From NCBI RefSeq assembly GCF_028622875.1, contig NZ_CP117709.1:4343001-4407000 (forward strand): a stretch of 64,000 nt of DNA, given 5' to 3'. This stretch comes from Streptomyces sp. MMBL 11-1 (GTDB lineage Bacteria; Actinomycetota; Actinomycetes; Streptomycetales; Streptomycetaceae). Below, in pieces: positions 53,469-62,271 of this stretch (position 1 is its first letter; each line of letters begins with the position of its first letter). The notes beneath the pieces were generated by a model. That model worked only from the letters and a program-made list of their open reading frames with translations. It did not search any database and was not told the origin of the DNA. Made by a program: the position numbers and the translations under genes.

Positions 53469-53623
53469 CTCACCGCCGGTGGTGACGCGGCTGACGCCTC
53501 TCATCGCCGGTGGTGACGCGGCTGACGCCCCTCATCGCCGGTGGTGGCGAGACTGACGCCCCTCACCGTCGGTAGTGGTGCGGCTGACGCCCCTCACCGC
53601 CAGTGGTTGCGTGGCTGACACCC
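53469..53623. repeat. Five copies of a 31-base tandem repeat
   Basis: Units start at 53469, 53500, 53531, 53562 and 53593, each of the form CTCAYCGCCGGTGGTGRCGC followed by GGCTGACGCCC. The first three are nearly identical; the last two are diverged. It lies in the spacer between the tmk fusion and holB. No protein frame is kept. Confidence 0.92.
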
Positions 53624-53769
53624 CGCCCCACGCCGATGGTGAAGTCCCGGCCCGTCCGTCCCTCCGGGGGCGGGCGGGCCGGACTGTCAGTGGCGTCCCC
53701 CACAATGGAGAGCGACGACGCACAGCGGTTCCGCGGCACCGCACGACACCACCGGAAGGGCGGTGACCC

Positions 53770-54975
53770 ATGACCGTATGGGACGACCTGGTCGGACAGA
53801 TCCGCGTGCAGGAACAGCTCGCCGCCGCCGCCAAGGACGCCGACGCCCTGGTCACCGCCGTGTCCGACGGAAAGCCGCTGGACCAGGGCTCGAAGATGAC
53901 GCACGCCTGGCTGTTCACCGGACCGCCCGGCTCCGGCCGGTCCACGGCGGCACGGGCCTTCGCCGCGGCGCTCCAGTGCACGAGCCCGGACCGGGCGCTC
54001 GGCGGCGTACCCGGCTGCGGGTTCTGCGACGGCTGCCACACCAGCCTGATCGGCACACACGCCGACGTCCAGGTCATCCGTACGGATCTGCTCTCCATCG
54101 GCGTGAAGGAGACCCGCGACCTGGTCCGGCGCGCCCAGCTCTCCCCGGCGGTCGGCCGGTGGCAGGTCATCGTGATGGAGGACGCCGACCGCCTCACCGA
54201 GGGTGCGGGCAACGTCCTGCTGAAGGCCGTCGAGGAGCCCGCCCCGCGCACGGTCTGGATGCTGTGCGCCCCCTCGCTCGAAGACGTCCTGCCCACGATC
54301 CGCTCCCGCTGCCGGCACCTCACCCTGAGTACCCCGCCGGTGGAGGCGGTGGCCGACGTCCTGATTCGCCGCGACGGCGTCGACCCCGAGCGGGCGCACT
54401 CCGCGGCCCGCGCCACCCAGGGGCACATCGGCCGGGCGCGCCGCCTCGCGACGGACGAGCGGGCGCGGGCTCGGCGGGCGGCGGTGCTGAAGGTTCCGCT
54501 GCGGGTCGCCGACGTCGGCGGCTGCCTGAAGGCGGCCCAGGAGCTGATCGACACGGCCACCGACGACGCCAAGCAGCTGGCGGAGGAGGTCGACGTCAAG
54601 GAGACCGAGGACCTCAAGGCAGCGCTCGGCGGGGTGGCCGGGGGCCGGATGCCGCGCGGTACGGCGGGCGCGATGAAGGAGCTGGAGGACAAGCAGAAGC
54701 GCCGCAAGACGCGTACACAGCGCGACAGCCTCGATCTGGCGCTGACCGAGCTCACCGGGTTCTACCGCGATGTGCTGGCGCTCCAGCTCGGCTCCCGGAT
54801 CGCCATCGCCAACGTCGACGTGCAGGACTCCCTCGACCGGATCGCGGAGTCCTCGACGCCCGCGCAGACCCTGCGCAGGATCGAGTCGGTGATCGCCTGC
54901 CGGGAGGCGATGGACCGCAATGTGGCGCCGCTGCTCGCGGTGGAGGCGATGACGATGGCGCTGCGGGCGGGCTGA
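53770..54975 (+). CDS. holB: DNA polymerase III delta-prime subunit
   Basis: 401 residues, clamp-loader AAA+ subunit. Walker A-like GPPGSGRST has Arg where the ATP-binding Lys would be, as expected for delta-prime, which does not hydrolyse ATP. A zinc module CGFCDGC (C-x2-C-x2-C) with an earlier Cys is present. The arginine-finger segment TIRSRCRHL (SRC motif) is kept. The C-terminal helical collar region follows. ATG at 53770 after the repeat spacer. Directly downstream of tmk in most bacteria. Confidence 0.93.
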   Translation: MTVWDDLVGQIRVQEQLAAAAKDADALVTAVSDGKPLDQGSKMTHAWLFTGPPGSGRSTAARAFAAALQCTSPDRALGGVPGCGFCDGCHTSLIGTHADVQVIRTDLLSIGVKETRDLVRRAQLSPAVGRWQVIVMEDADRLTEGAGNVLLKAVEEPAPRTVWMLCAPSLEDVLPTIRSRCRHLTLSTPPVEAVADVLIRRDGVDPERAHSAARATQGHIGRARRLATDERARARRAAVLKVPLRVADVGGCLKAAQELIDTATDDAKQLAEEVDVKETEDLKAALGGVAGGRMPRGTAGAMKELEDKQKRRKTRTQRDSLDLALTELTGFYRDVLALQLGSRIAIANVDVQDSLDRIAESSTPAQTLRRIESVIACREAMDRNVAPLLAVEAMTMALRAG

Positions 54976-55053
54976 GGGGACCTGCCGGGGGCCCTGTTCA
55001 CCCGAATGAGCAGGGAATCGGACGACTCGTCACCCGGCGGATACGCTCCCTGA

Positions 55054-56583
55054 ATGGATACCAGGCGGCTGCTCCGCACCTTCGCCATCGGGATCGGCAC
55101 TGCCGGCCTCCTCATCTCCGGCTGCAGCGGCAGCGGCTCGTCGCCGAGCGCCTCGGCCACCGGCACGGCGGCCCCCGAGGGGCTGTCGTCGTACTACGCG
55201 CAGAAGCTGAGCTGGCGCGACTGCGGGGTGGAGGGGTTCGAGTGCACGACGATGAAGGCGCCGAAGGACTACGACCAGCCGGATGACGGCGACATCGAAC
55301 TCGCGGTCTCCCGCAAGAAGGCCACGGGACCGGGCAAGCGGATCGGTTCCCTCCTGGTGAATCCGGGCGGCCCCGGCGGCTCCGCGATCGGCTACCTCCA
55401 GGGGTACGCGGCACTCGGCTATCCGGCCCAGGTGAGGGCCCGCTACGACATGGTGGCGATCGACCCGCGCGGCGTGGCCCGCAGCGAACCCGTCGAGTGC
55501 CTCACAGGACCGGAGATGGACGCCTACACCCAGGTCGACCAGACGCCCGACGAACAGGCGGAGGTCCGGAAGCTGAGCGCGTCCTTCGAAAAGTTCGCGG
55601 CGGGCTGCGAGAAGCGGTCCGGCGAGATCCTCCCGTACGTCTCCACCGTCGACACGGCCCGCGACATGGACGTCCTGCGGGCCCTGCTCGGCGACGAGAA
55701 GCTGAGTTACGTCGGAGCTTCGTACGGAACCTTCCTGGGCGCCACCTACGCGGACCTCTTCCCGGAGCGGGCCGGCCGCCTCGTCCTGGACGGGGCGATG
55801 GACCCCTCCCTGAAGGCCATCGACATGAACCGCGACCAGACGGCGGGCTTCGAGGGGGCCTTCCAGTCCTTCGCGGCCGACTGCGTCGAGCAGCCGGACT
55901 GCCCGCTCGGCACCACGTCCACCGCCGACGCGGCGACCGCGCTGAAGCAGCTCTTCACGGACCTGGACGCCAAGCCGATCCCGACCGGCGACGACCGCAA
56001 GCTGGGCGAGTCCCTGGCCACCATCGGCGTGATCGCCGCCATGTACGACGAGGCGGCCTGGCCGCAGCTCCGCGAGGCGCTGGCGGGCGCGCAGCGGAGC
56101 GACGGTTCCGGCCTCCTGTCCCTGGCCGACAGCTACTACGAGCGCGAGCCGAACGGGAAGTACGCGAACCTCATGTTCGCCAACGCCGCCGTGAACTGCC
56201 TCGACCTGCCGCCCGCCTTCGACGGCCCCGACGCGGTCGAGAAGGCGGTCCCGGACTTCGAGAAGGCCTCCCCGGTCTTCGGCCGCGGCTTCGCCTGGGC
56301 CTCCCTGAACTGCGCCCACTGGCCGACCGAGGCCACGGGCACCCCGCACCGCACCGAGGCGAAGGGCGCCGACCCGATCGTGGTCGTCGGCACCACCCGC
56401 GACCCGGCCACCCCGTACCAGTGGTCCGAGGCCCTCGCCGAGCAACTCTCCTCCGGCACCCTGCTCACCTACGAGGGCGACGGCCACACCGCGTACGGCC
56501 GGGGCAGCGACTGCATCGACACGGCGATCAACACGTACCTCCTGGAGGGCACCCCGCCCGCCGACGGCAAGAAGTGCACCTGA
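55054..56583 (+). CDS. Alpha/beta-hydrolase lipoprotein (SlpD/SlpE-like peptidase)
   Basis: 509 residues. Lipobox ISGC near residue 23. The catalytic Ser is in GASYGTFLG, the oxyanion loop in VNPGGPGGSA, and the catalytic His in DGHTAYG close to the C-terminus, the tripeptidyl aminopeptidase pattern of Streptomyces. Several Cys pairs (SWRDC, EC near 60-70, ECLTG, GCEKR, DCVEQPDCP) suggest disulfides. It acts outside the cell on peptides. The gene is followed by tRNA-Thr. Confidence 0.93.
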   Translation: MDTRRLLRTFAIGIGTAGLLISGCSGSGSSPSASATGTAAPEGLSSYYAQKLSWRDCGVEGFECTTMKAPKDYDQPDDGDIELAVSRKKATGPGKRIGSLLVNPGGPGGSAIGYLQGYAALGYPAQVRARYDMVAIDPRGVARSEPVECLTGPEMDAYTQVDQTPDEQAEVRKLSASFEKFAAGCEKRSGEILPYVSTVDTARDMDVLRALLGDEKLSYVGASYGTFLGATYADLFPERAGRLVLDGAMDPSLKAIDMNRDQTAGFEGAFQSFAADCVEQPDCPLGTTSTADAATALKQLFTDLDAKPIPTGDDRKLGESLATIGVIAAMYDEAAWPQLREALAGAQRSDGSGLLSLADSYYEREPNGKYANLMFANAAVNCLDLPPAFDGPDAVEKAVPDFEKASPVFGRGFAWASLNCAHWPTEATGTPHRTEAKGADPIVVVGTTRDPATPYQWSEALAEQLSSGTLLTYEGDGHTAYGRGSDCIDTAINTYLLEGTPPADGKKCT

Positions 56584-56706
56584 CCCTCGCCCCTCGGGCC
56601 TGCCCTGACCAGCACAAACGCCTCCGGAGGCGCCGTGTACGGAGCACCCCCGGAAACTGTGTAGACTTGGCCCCGCTGCTGATCGCACCATAGTGCGACA
56701 GGGCGC

Positions 56707-56780
56707 GCCGCCTTAGCTCAGTTGGCCAGAGCAACGCACTCGTAATGCGTAGGTCTCGGGTTCGAATCCCGAAGGCGGCT
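56707..56780 (+). tRNA. tRNA-Thr (anticodon CGT)
   Basis: 74 nt with acceptor stem GCCGCCT/AGGCGGC and discriminator T, anticodon stem ACGCA/TGCGT, loop CTCGTAA giving anticodon CGT (codon ACG), and T-arm GGTTCGAATCC. No encoded CCA. It is the left end of the element described next. Confidence 0.95.
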
Positions 56781-56786
56781 CAGAAG

Positions 56787-56823
56787 AACCCCAGGTCACA
56801 TAGCCCGTGACCTGGGGTTTTCT
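56787..56823 (+). terminator. tRNA-Thr terminator
   Basis: Thirteen-base perfect arms AACCCCAGGTCAC with a seven-base loop, followed by TTTTCTG. Confidence 0.9.
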
Positions 56824-56924
56824 GTTGCTCGGGGCATGGTGGGTCATACGGGGGTTGAGGCGCTAGTCACCGAGGGCTCGCGGTCACGAACTGTCCGAGC
56901 GCAGTGAACAGGCGGGAGCAGCCC

Positions 56925-57278
56925 TCAGGAGTTTTGGGCCACCTCCAGGTAGTCCTGCACCGGCTCGAACAGCCCGTACGGCAGGTACTCCGGGATGTCG
57001 CCATGGGATACCCAGGCAAGCTCGGCAAGCTCCTCGGTATCGGCGACGTGAGCTGTGCCGCCCAGGATCTGGCAGGCGGTGTAGGACATGAGGCGGCCCG
57101 TCTTGGGGTGAACGCGCTCGCCGAGAAGCTTGACCGCCTCGACGGTCAGCCCTGTCTCCTCCTGGGTTTCCCGTACGGCGGCGGCCTCACGTTCCTTGCC
57201 GGGCTCGACCTCCCCGGCGGGGAACTGGTGGCCGCAGGTGCTGGTAGTCCTCCTTGGGTGAATTCGGCGATCCGGGGA
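56925..57278 (-). pseudogene. NUDIX hydrolase remnant lacking its N-terminus
   Basis: The minus strand encodes a clean NUDIX core: GHQFPAGEVEPGKEREAA then VRETQEETGL (complete Nudix box), and ERVHPKTGRLMSYTA through to a stop at 56925. The frame opens only after a stop at 57279 and has no ATG, GTG or TTG in the right place, so the first two strands of the fold are missing or out of frame. An AAGGAGG sequence at the left end of the open frame is not followed by a start codon. Not likely to be made. Confidence 0.7.
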
Positions 57279-57331
57279 TCACCCTGTGCTGTAGGGCGAC
57301 TTCCGTCAGCATCGCTCGTCTCCCTCCGCGA

Positions 57332-57919
57332 TCAACGGTCCTGGGCCGTGGGGGAACCGTCCTTTTGCTTCTCTGCTACGGAGAACAGGAGCGTGGGTTC
57401 GGCGAGGATGTCGCGGCTGGACTCGCTCTTGTAGATCTCGTCGACGCTGCCGAACCGGGCCTCGGAGTAGTCGAGGTCCAGCAGCGCGGCGGCCTGGCGC
57501 ACCGATGCCTCGTCGGGTCCTTCGATCTCCAGGAAGGTGGGGAGGTCGGGCCAGGTGTCGAAGTCGAAGGCGACTTCGCCCAGGCGCCATTCCTCGCGGT
57601 AGTTCTCCTGGTACCTAACCTCGGTGAGGCCGACCCGGCGCAGGATGTCGGCCATGGCGTGCAGGTCGGTGACCTCGGTTTCGATCTCCTTGGTGCCGTC
57701 GATCGTCGTGGCGTCGGTGACCTGCTTGAGCGTGAGGGTCGAGCGGGTGCCCTCGTCCCGCAGCCGAATCCAGGCCCCGCCGTCGAGGGAGTCGTTCTCG
57801 AAGATCTTGCGGGTGAGGAGAGTGCGGGGGAACGCCTGGACGGCACCGAGGGCGCTCAGCTTGTTCTGGAGGGCGGCGACGTCCACGGCCAGGAACTTCG
57901 CCTCGTACTCGTGCTTCAT
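57332..57919 (-). CDS. CYTH-domain protein (class IV adenylate cyclase/thiamine triphosphatase-like)
   Basis: 195 residues, apparently intact. The N-terminal EYEAKF is the ExExK motif that binds triphosphate, followed by the acidic/basic strands of the CYTH tunnel (WIRLRDEG, TLTLKQVTD, KEIETEVTD, and WPDLPTFLEIEGP with the paired EIE). Substrates in the family are triphosphates (ATP, thiamine triphosphate, inorganic polyphosphate); which one is not predictable. ATG at 57919 with AGAGAAGG upstream. It follows the chimeric methyltransferase remnant by 11 bases. Confidence 0.85.
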   Translation of the reverse strand: MKHEYEAKFLAVDVAALQNKLSALGAVQAFPRTLLTRKIFENDSLDGGAWIRLRDEGTRSTLTLKQVTDATTIDGTKEIETEVTDLHAMADILRRVGLTEVRYQENYREEWRLGEVAFDFDTWPDLPTFLEIEGPDEASVRQAAALLDLDYSEARFGSVDEIYKSESSRDILAEPTLLFSVAEKQKDGSPTAQDR

Positions 57920-57930
57920 GGGGCCTTCTC

Positions 57931-58420
57931 TCAGAAGTGGTCGGTGAGGGTGGACGTCCGGGCCGCGAGCAGCAGGCCCATGCGGTGGGTGTGGCCGTGC
58001 GGCTGGCCGACGTGGGCGCGTTCCGTGAACTCGGTGGTGCGCAGGGTGAGCAGGACCTCCCAGTCGCCGATGAAGTGGGGGTGAAGGCGTTCCGGGGAGG
58101 TGTAGTGCTCGATCATGTGGTGGCGTCTTTCGACGGGCATCATGAACTCCGCGCCGAACACGCCGCCCGGGCGGACCAGGCGCTGCATGCGGTCGACGAA
58201 CTCGCCGAGCGGGCGGTGGTGGTTGGCACTGTAGTGCCACGAGCAGCTCGTCCAGACCGCGTCGCACTGCAGGCCCAGGGGTTTACCGTCCAGGAAGTCA
58301 TCCTCGGCGACCTCTACGTATTCGTGGAGTTCTTCGAGCTTCAGGCGATCGATCAGTCCCAACGCGTGGGCCTGGCTGTCACCCGGGAGGTGGACGTCGC
58401 CCCTATGGAGGGCGACCGCG
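57931..58420 (-). pseudogene. Methyltransferase remnant fused to radical SAM fragment
   Basis: Residues from about 55 on of a 211-residue frame read as the second half of a class I SAM methyltransferase (VEVAEDDFLDGKPLG, DAVWTSCSWHYSANHHRPL, LVRPGGVFGAEFMMPVERR). The SAM-binding glycine loop is missing. In front of it, in the same frame, is a piece of a radical SAM protein. So the frame from 58566 to 57931 is a deletion chimera, not a functional enzyme. Confidence 0.65.
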
Positions 58421-58820
58421 TCGCGGGAGGTGACCAGCAGCTCGGGATGATCGGCGGCGTTGCCGACCGGCCGCGGGTGGTGGAGCTTGAGCTGCTGGAC
58501 CCCGAGTTCCGCCAAGGCCCTGCCAAGGGGCAGGACTTCGTCGATGTTCCGCGAGGTGACGGTCATGGTCGCGCCGGTCGGAACGCCGAGTTCCTGAGCC
58601 AGTCGGAGCGCCTCCAGCGCGCTCTGGTAGCTGCCCTGCTTTCGGGATGCCGTCGTTGGTCGACCCGACGCCCTCCAGCGAAACCCTGAGCAGATGCAGG
58701 TAGGGGGCGATCTTGGTCAGACGGCGCTCGATCCGGTATCCGTTGGTGCAGATCTCGACGCGCGGGCCCAATTCCTTGTTGGCGTGGCGGACGACCTGTG
58801 CGAGGTCCCCGCCTACGCGC
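58421..58820 (-). pseudogene. Radical SAM protein remnant with frameshift
   Basis: The minus strand reads VGGDLAQVVRHANKELGPRV then VEICTNGYRIERRLTKIAP, LHLLRVSLEG and NDGI, and after a one-base shift at the CCC near 58644 continues GSYQSALEALRLAQELGVPT then TSRNIDEVLPLGRALAELG. This is the middle of a SPASM-type radical SAM protein. The CxxxCxxC cluster motif is absent upstream, and the 3' end has been joined to the methyltransferase. Removing one C restores GIRKQGSY. Confidence 0.65.
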
Positions 58821-58986
58821 CGAATCGCGGTTGCGGGCTTTGTTTCCTTCTCCGAGTCACAGGGCGCTCACCTTCCACCGGGAACACGCAGGCCCTGTGA
58901 AGCTACGACCTGCCGTTCATTCAGTCGTCGTGGTGGTGGCTCAGATGGGGGGGCCAGCGGTGGGTGTGCGTTGGCCGGTCGCCTGG

Positions 58987-60329
58987 TCATGGGTGCAGGA
59001 ATACGGGGAGGGCGGTCAGCTTCCAGGAGTTGGGGTGGGCCTCGCGGATCAGTTCGTCAGGGGGGAGGGCCAAGGTGAGGTCGGGGAAGCGGTTCCACAG
59101 GAGAGTCCAGGCGGTTTGGGCTTCCTGGAGGGCGAGGTGGTCGCCGATGCAGCGGTGGGGGCCGTGGCCGAAGCCGACGTGCGGGGAGCCGTGGCGGGTG
59201 CGGGTGATGTCGCGGCGGTCGGGGTCCGGGTGGGCGCGGGGGTCGCGGTCGGCGGCGGCCATGACCGGCAGGACCGCTTCGCCCCGGTGGATGGGGCATG
59301 CGCCGAGGTGAAGGTCTTCTGTGGCGTAGCGGGGCAGGGCGCGGGGGTTGGGGCCGGACCAGCGCATGAATTCGTCGGCGGCATGGGGCGCCAGGGCTGG
59401 GTTGCCGCGCAGGAGGGCGAGTTGGTCGGGGTGGGCGAGCAGGCCGGCGATGCCGTTGGCGATGAGGTTGACGGTGGTGGCGTGCCCGGCGAAGACGAGG
59501 TTGAGGATCAGGGCGACGTTCTCGGTGGGGGTGAGTGGGTCGTCGTGGGGGGCGAGCAGGGCGGAGATGAGATCGTCGCCGGGGTGGGTGTGGTGGTGGT
59601 CGACGAGGGTGTGCGCGGAGGCGATCAGTGCGTGGAGGGCGTCGCCCAGGGCAGTGCCGGTGGCGCCGTCGGTGAGGACCCGGCCCCAGGCGGCCCAGTT
59701 CGGGCGCTCGGGTTCGGGGACGCCGACGAGTTCGCAGATGACGGTGACCGGCAGAGGGTGGGCGAGGTGGGGGATCAGGTCGACGGCACCGTCTTGGCCG
59801 GCGTGGGTGGGGAGGGCGTCGAGGAGGGCGTGGGTGAGGTGTTCGATGCGGGGGCGCAGCCGCGTGACGCGGCCGGTGGTGAAGGCCCGGACGACTCTGC
59901 GGCGTAGGCGGTGGTGTTCGGGTCCGTCGGTTCCGAAGAGGGATGAGCGCAGGTACTTGGCGTCTTCGGGGCGGGCGCCGCGGGTGCGCCAGAGCTGTTC
60001 GATGCGGTGGCTGGGTTCGGCGCCGGGGACGTGGGCCGGATCGACGACGAAGCGGGGGTCGGACAGTACCTGGCGCACGTCGTCGTAGCGGGTCGCCACC
60101 CACATCGGCTCCACTCCGGGCATGACACCGCGGACCAGCGGGGCTCGTTCGCGTACGGGGGAGAACGCTCGAAAGGGGTCGCGCATGAGCAGAGGATCGA
60201 GCAGGTCGATCGTCTCGGACGGGGGCCCCGGGCCGGCGCGTCGGCGCCGGTGCCGGTGTCGCGCTGGGGCGGGCTGGTGCTCTCCGGTTGCGAAGTCCTG
60301 GCCCGTTCGGGGTCGTTCTGCTCCGTCAT
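58987..60329 (-). CDS. Cytochrome P450, N-terminus possibly frameshifted
   Basis: The continuous frame 58987-60186 (399 residues from an internal ATG, MRDPFRAFSPVRERAP) holds the I-helix FAGHATTVN, the ExxR motif EFMR, and the haem loop FGHGPHRCIGDHLA with the cysteine ligand. The natural start appears to be MTEQNDPERARTSQ at 60329, behind GAGGGAGG, but a one-base shift in the run GGGGGCCCCGGG (60221-60232) separates it from the core; SETIDLLDPLLMRDPF is then recovered. So the gene is either broken or uses the internal ATG. Substrate unknown. It lies within the tRNA-Thr element. Confidence 0.8.
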
Positions 60330-60950
60330 GGACATTCCTCCCTCGAAGATCGGGTCAGGAGTACGGGACACGCTCGCCGGGAAATTTCGTGGGGAAACGG
60401 AACGCCGGCCGTGGCTGTGCGACGCCGGACCGCGGCCGGTACAGGCAGCTATTCGAGAGGATCCCTTTTTAGTGCAACTGGACTTCAATCGGTGCACGGC
60501 ATACTCACTTCTGCTCGACGCCCCTTTTACCTGGCGCTCGAAAAATTGGCAGCCGGGAGGAAGCGTTCGGATACGGCACGCCGACGTAGAGGACAGAGGC
60601 CACTCCCGTTAAGTGCGCGGCCAGATCCATTGTCGGCTTCGCGGTCACAGCGGGGAATCGCTTGAACGAATGACTCGTCACTTCCTGCATGGACGAAAAA
60701 ACGTCACCTCAGAGGGCGCGAATCATTTCCCATGCCTACACGCTTATCCCACCCCGGCAACTGCCGTCCCATCGGAAAGACCGATGCGTTCGCGCGGCGC
60801 CTCTACGCGCTCGCCCGGAGCGCGGGCGCCAACGGGCGGGCCAAGGCCCGGACGGCGCGTGCGGCAGCGGCTGCGGTGGCGGATCAAAGGACCGCATGGC
60901 GCGTTCACCCAGACATTCCGCGCTGCCGGGGCTACGCCGTTGCAGGTGGC
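60330..60950. other. Gene-poor spacer upstream of P450
   Basis: Lower GC than the surroundings, with T-rich and A-rich runs near 60465-60550. No gene with a good start is supported on either strand. It probably contains the P450 promoter and the decayed 5' end of the transposase. Confidence 0.5.
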
Positions 60951-60954
60951 GGTG

Positions 60955-61290
60955 AGCTGCTCGCCCGAAGGGGCTCCAGGCCGGGCCGACCCCGACGACC
61001 ATGCGCTCGGGCGTTCCCGCGGCGGCCTGAGTGCGAAGGTCCACCTCGCCGGCGACGGCCATGCACGCCCCAGGACCCTGCATGCCACCGCGGGCCAGGC
61101 GGGCGACGCACCGGCATTCGAGACCGTCATGGCGGGCATCCGTGTTCCGCGAAGCGGGCCCGGAAGTCCGAGGACCCGATCCGATGCCGCCCTGGCGGAC
61201 CGCGCGTACTCATCCCGCGCGATCCGAAGTCACCTCGGCCGACGCGGGATCCGTACTGTCCGCGGGAGAAGCTTCAGGGCTGGTCGTCGG
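60955..61290 (+). pseudogene. IS5-type transposase remnant
   Basis: The frame contains DHALGRSRGGLSAKVHLAGD, HATAGQAGDAPAFETVM, IRVPRSGPGSPRTRSDA and ALADRAYSSRAIRSHLGRRG, the central DDE region of an IS5-family (IS427-like) transposase. The N-terminal helix-turn-helix half and the C-terminal catalytic Glu region are missing, and no inverted repeats are seen. Confidence 0.75.
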
Positions 61291-61483
61291 AGTGGAGGGC
61301 GTGTTCTTTGAGGAATGCGCCCGCGTGGGCCGCTGCCTCTTCTGCGGTCGCGTACGGCGCCCGCTCGGCGACCGTGCCGGACGCTCTCCCTGGAGCGGAT
61401 GGCCGAGGCCAGGGGGTTCAGGCGTCGTACAGGGCCTTGTCGAGATCTGTCTGTTCTTCCGGGGTGATCTCAGAGGCCGTCAT
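61274..61483 (-). pseudogene. Small hypothetical protein with frameshift
   Basis: The minus strand begins MTASEITPEEQTDLDKALYD at 61483, meets a stop after 21 codons, and the same protein seems to continue in another frame as RAPYATAEEAAAHAGAFLK to a stop at 61274. It has the look of a small intact protein broken by one base. No family named. Confidence 0.45.
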
Positions 61484-61772
61484 ACGACAACTACAGTTTC
61501 CGAAGTCGTCGATGTGAACTTAATTTTGCACGTCGTATCGGTTGTCACCGCATCGGAGAGACAGGCCCTGAGCGTCGGCTTGATATCCGTGGAGCCGGTG
61601 CGTCAGCAAGTGGTTGCTCTGTACTGAAGGAGTAGCGGCGCCGGTGGACAGACGCCTTTGGGTGGAGCGGCACGACGCAGCACGGCTCAACCGGGTGCTC
61701 CCGTTTCTGGTCAGGGAAAAAAGATCCTGAGACGGCACCCACCCGGAACGGGACAACATGATCGCTCGCGGT
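61484..61772. other. AT-richer spacer before the right end of the element
   Basis: About 290 bases without a supported gene, less GC-rich than the flanks. Confidence 0.5.
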
Positions 61773-61862
61773 CTCGTCATGCGCAGGTCTCGGGTTCGCA
61801 TTCCGAAGGCGGCTCCGAGGGGAACCCCAGGCCAGCATCTGGCCTGGGGTTTCTTGTTCTCG
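61773..61862 (+). repeat. Degenerate copy of tRNA-Thr 3' half and terminator (right attachment site)
   Basis: Aligns with 56739-56830. It keeps AGGTCTCGGGTTCG and CCGAAGGCGGCTC, then a hairpin with arms AACCCCAGGCCA (61823-61834) and TGGCCTGGGGTT (61840-61851). The substitutions and the lack of a 5' half mean it cannot make a tRNA. Confidence 0.8.
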
Positions 61863-62271
61863 TTGACCTGGGATCCCCGGCAGATCGGGCACTGCTCGTC
61901 TGCGGATCGTCGTGCGCGGGTCGAGGGTTCGGTTTCTGTGGCGAGATCGGCGAATCAAGGCTCTGGAATGGTCTCTTGCTTGCCCGCTGTGACGGGCCAG
62001 GCCAGGCGCAACGGGGCACGGTGGACAGCCGTGCGTGGGGCTGCGTCAGGGGGCCGCCACTGTTCCGAGGCCGACGAGGCACATCCACCGGTCGCCGACG
62101 GGGCGGCGGGCGGCGTCGAGCTGTCCGGTACTTACGGCCTTCATGCCCCACGGTGAAGTGGGTCAGGGACGGGAGCGCTGGTCTGCGGGGGCCGACGCTT
62201 TCGTTGCGCATGCGTCCCACTCGCTCATCGGTCGTGCTCCTGCGCCGCGGTGATGGTGGGTTTCTGCGGGG
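61863..62271. other. Gene-free region
   Basis: About 400 bases between the element and the propeller-protein stop codon. No gene supported. Confidence 0.5.

Larger units (their letters stand above)
56739..61862. mobile_element. Degraded integrative element inserted at tRNA-Thr
   Basis: The last part of the tRNA-Thr gene and its terminator (56739-56830) reappear in degraded form at 61773-61862 in the same orientation. The tRNA 3' half has four substitutions in 42 bases (GTAATGCGTAGG to GTCATGCGCAGG; TTCGAATCCC to TTCGCATTCC), and the downstream hairpin arm AACCCCAGG is kept. Between them are broken genes, a P450 and a transposase remnant, but no integrase. This is what remains after integration at a tRNA followed by deletion. 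Confidence 0.7.

Noticed and set aside
61895..61945. A third, weaker resemblance to the tRNA-Thr 3' half
   Set aside because: Only short matches (TCGTCGTGCG, GGGTTCG) with several gaps; could be chance in GC-rich sequence.
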